Assembly: GCA_001920085.1 (NCBI GenBank)
Contig: MNJC01000071.1
Coordinates: 1-36,744, forward strand
Source of the DNA: Actinobacteria bacterium 13_1_20CM_4_69_9
Lineage (GTDB): Bacteria > Actinomycetota > Thermoleophilia > Gaiellales > Gaiellaceae
DNA: 36,744 nt
Direction: 5' to 3'
Made by a program: the position numbers and the translations under genes
The notes under the pieces: model-generated
Database searches by the model: none
Told to the model about the DNA's origin: nothing
Seen by the model: the letters and a program-made list of their open reading frames with translations, nothing else
Shown here: positions 34,987 to 36,744 of the stretch, piece by piece
How the letters are laid out: every line of letters begins with the position of its first letter
Position numbering within the stretch: position 1 is the stretch's first letter

Positions 34987-36744
34987 TTAGGCTTCGGCCG
35001 GCCCGGTCCCGTTGCTCTCGGCGACAGCGTCGGCCTTGTCGTCGGCCGACTCGACCACCGGCGCGAGGCTCGATACGTGCTCGCCCTCGCGCAGCCGCAT
35101 GACGATCACGCCCTGCGTCGAACGCCCGGAGCGCTTGATGTCGTCCACGGACATGCGGATGACAGTGCCGCCGTCCGAGATCAGCATCACCTGGTACCCG
35201 TCGCGCACGACACGCGCGCCTGCGAGCTGCCCCTTCGTCTCGGTCAACTGCACCGTTTTCACGCCCATTCCGCCGCGGCCCTTCACGGGGTATTCCGACA
35301 CACGCGTGCGCTTGCCGTACCGCGCATCGCCTGCCCCTTGCGGGACACCATCAGCACGTCGTCGTTGCCCGACGAGTGCCGGACGCCGACGAGCTCGTCG
35401 CCGTCGCGCATCTTGATCGCGATGATCCCGTCGGAGCGGAGCGGCGTGTTGTAGGCGGCGAGCTTCGTCTTCTTGACCACGCCCTTCTTGGTGGCGAACA
35501 CGAGGTACTCGGCCTCCTCGAAGTTCCGGGTCTGGATCACCGCGCGCACCTGCTCGTCCTGGCGGAACGGCAACAGGTTCTGGATCGCGCGGCCCTTCGA
35601 CTGCCGCGAGCCGAGCGGCAGCTCGTGCACCTTGAGCCGGTAAACCTTCCCGACGTTCGTGAAGAACAGGATGTAGTCGTGCGTCGAGGCGACGAAGAGA
35701 TGCTCGATGTAGTCCTCGTCCTTGAGGTCCATGCCCATCACGCCGATCCCGCCGCGGCGCTGCTCGCGGTACGTCGTCACGGGTAGTCGCTTGATGTAGT
35801 TCGAGCGCGTGATCGCGATGACCATGTCCTCTTCGGCGATGAGGTCCTCGAGCTCCAGCTCGTCCTCGGCCTGCACGATCTCGGTGCGACGCTCGTCGGA
35901 CTTGCCGTAGATCCCCTTCAGCTCGAGCAGCTCTTCCTTGATCACGCCGTCGATGCGCGCGGGGTCGCCGAGGATCGCGCGCAGCTCCGCGATGCGCTCC
36001 TGCAGGTCGTCGTACTCCGTCTGGATCTCGTCGCCGGCGAGGCGCGTCAGCCGCGACAGCCGGAGGCCGAGAATCGCCTGCGCCTGGATCTCGGACAGTT
36101 CGAAGGTGCTCATGAGACCTTCACGCGCCGAATCGGTGTCCGCAGCGGCGCGGATCAGCGCAATCACCTCGTCGAGCCGGTCGAGCGCCTTCAGGTAGCC
36201 CTCGAGAACGTGTGCGCGCTTCTCGGCCTGCCGCAGCTCGTACTTCGAGCGACGGGTGACGACCTCACGCTGGTAGTCGAGGTAGTGCCGGATCAGCTCG
36301 AGCAGCGACAGCGTCTTCGGGACGCCGTCGACGAGTGCGACCGCGTTGTACCCGAACGTCGTCTGCAGCGGGGTCAGCTTGAAGAGCTTGTTGAGCGCAA
36401 CTTGCGGCACCGCCTCGCGCTTCAGCTCGACGTAGATGCGCATGCCGTCCTTGTCGGAATGGTCCTGCAGCGCGTCATCCGACATCGGCACTTCCGTGAG
36501 CGTTCCCGCCTTGACGAGGTCGGCGATCTTCTCGATCACACCGCCCTCGCCCGCCTTGCGTACGGCGTATGGAAGCTCGGTGATGATGATCGCGTTCTTG
36601 CCGCCGCGCAGCTGCTCGATGTGCGCGCGGCCGCGAACGGTGATGCGTCCGCGACCCGAGCGGTACGCGTCGCGAATCCCGCCGCGGCCGACGATCGAGC
36701 CGCCGGTCGGGAAGTCGGGGCCTTTGACATGCTTCGAGAGGCGC
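34987..36744 (-). pseudogene. gyrA: DNA gyrase subunit A, N-terminus beyond window; C-terminal domain carries an apparent internal deletion plus frameshift near 35320
   Basis: KHVKGPDFPTGGSIVGRGGIRDAYRSGRGRITVRGRAHIEQLRGGKNAIIITELPYAVRKAGEGGVIEKIADL...YREQRRGGIGVMGMDLKDEDYIEHLFVASTHDYILFFTNVGKVYRLKVHELP (GyrA box). The frame ends ...VSRKGQAMRGTASARVCRNTP*; the other frame continues YGKRTRVSEYPVKGRGGMGVKTVQLTETKGQLAGARVV. Confidence 0.85.

Noticed and set aside
34987-35301. 104-aa minus ORF as a separate gene
   Set aside because: It is the continuation of the gyrA C-terminal domain after the frameshift (SEYPVKGRGGMGVK), not an independent gene.
36536-36730. 64-aa minus ORF at right edge
   Set aside because: Out of frame; the gyrA frame (FPTGGSIVGRGG...ELPYAVRKAGEGG) runs through this region to the window edge.
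1-36744. CRISPR arrays, tRNA/rRNA genes, transposons, prophage
   Set aside because: No repeat-spacer pattern, RNA gene signature, transposase or phage gene recognised in any frame.

Overview
High-GC, densely packed chromosomal window. By gene content and style it is most likely from a deep-branching actinobacterium (Thermoleophilia/Gaiellales-like; this is inference). I can support about 38 genes plus one damaged gene. They include: partial polX; a glycosyltransferase; thioredoxin; a thiamine salvage operon (thiD-thiM-thiE-thiL) behind a TPP riboswitch; a DUF1998-type helicase; a secreted N,N-dimethylformamidase-like/PKD repeat-protein pair; a YCII-YCII-ECF42 sigma module; NDH-2; an HD-GYP protein; ligD; accDA; a long operon starting with an ECF sigma factor followed by fabZ-fabH-fabD-fabG-fabF-HAD-GNAT-arginase-like; birA; a PGRP amidase; an NfeD/slipin pair; galT-like; merR; and a gyrA lacking part of its C-terminal domain with a frameshift. 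No RNA genes, CRISPR arrays, prophage or transposons were seen. The most interesting signals are systemic. (1) Four genes appear to start at CTG codons fused to the upstream stop (CTGA or CTGCCTGA), with conserved N-termini upstream of the first ATG/GTG/TTG. (2) Two divergent gene pairs separated by only 17 and 22 bp share one symmetric, overlapping -10 element. (3) TANNNT-N6-11-start spacing recurs, implying pervasive leaderless transcription. (4) All four convergent gene pairs overlap at their 3' ends. (5) gyrA has an apparent blade deletion. (6) A strong hairpin with a duplicated aptamer motif lies behind the TPP riboswitch. All calls come from reading the sequence; no searches were run.
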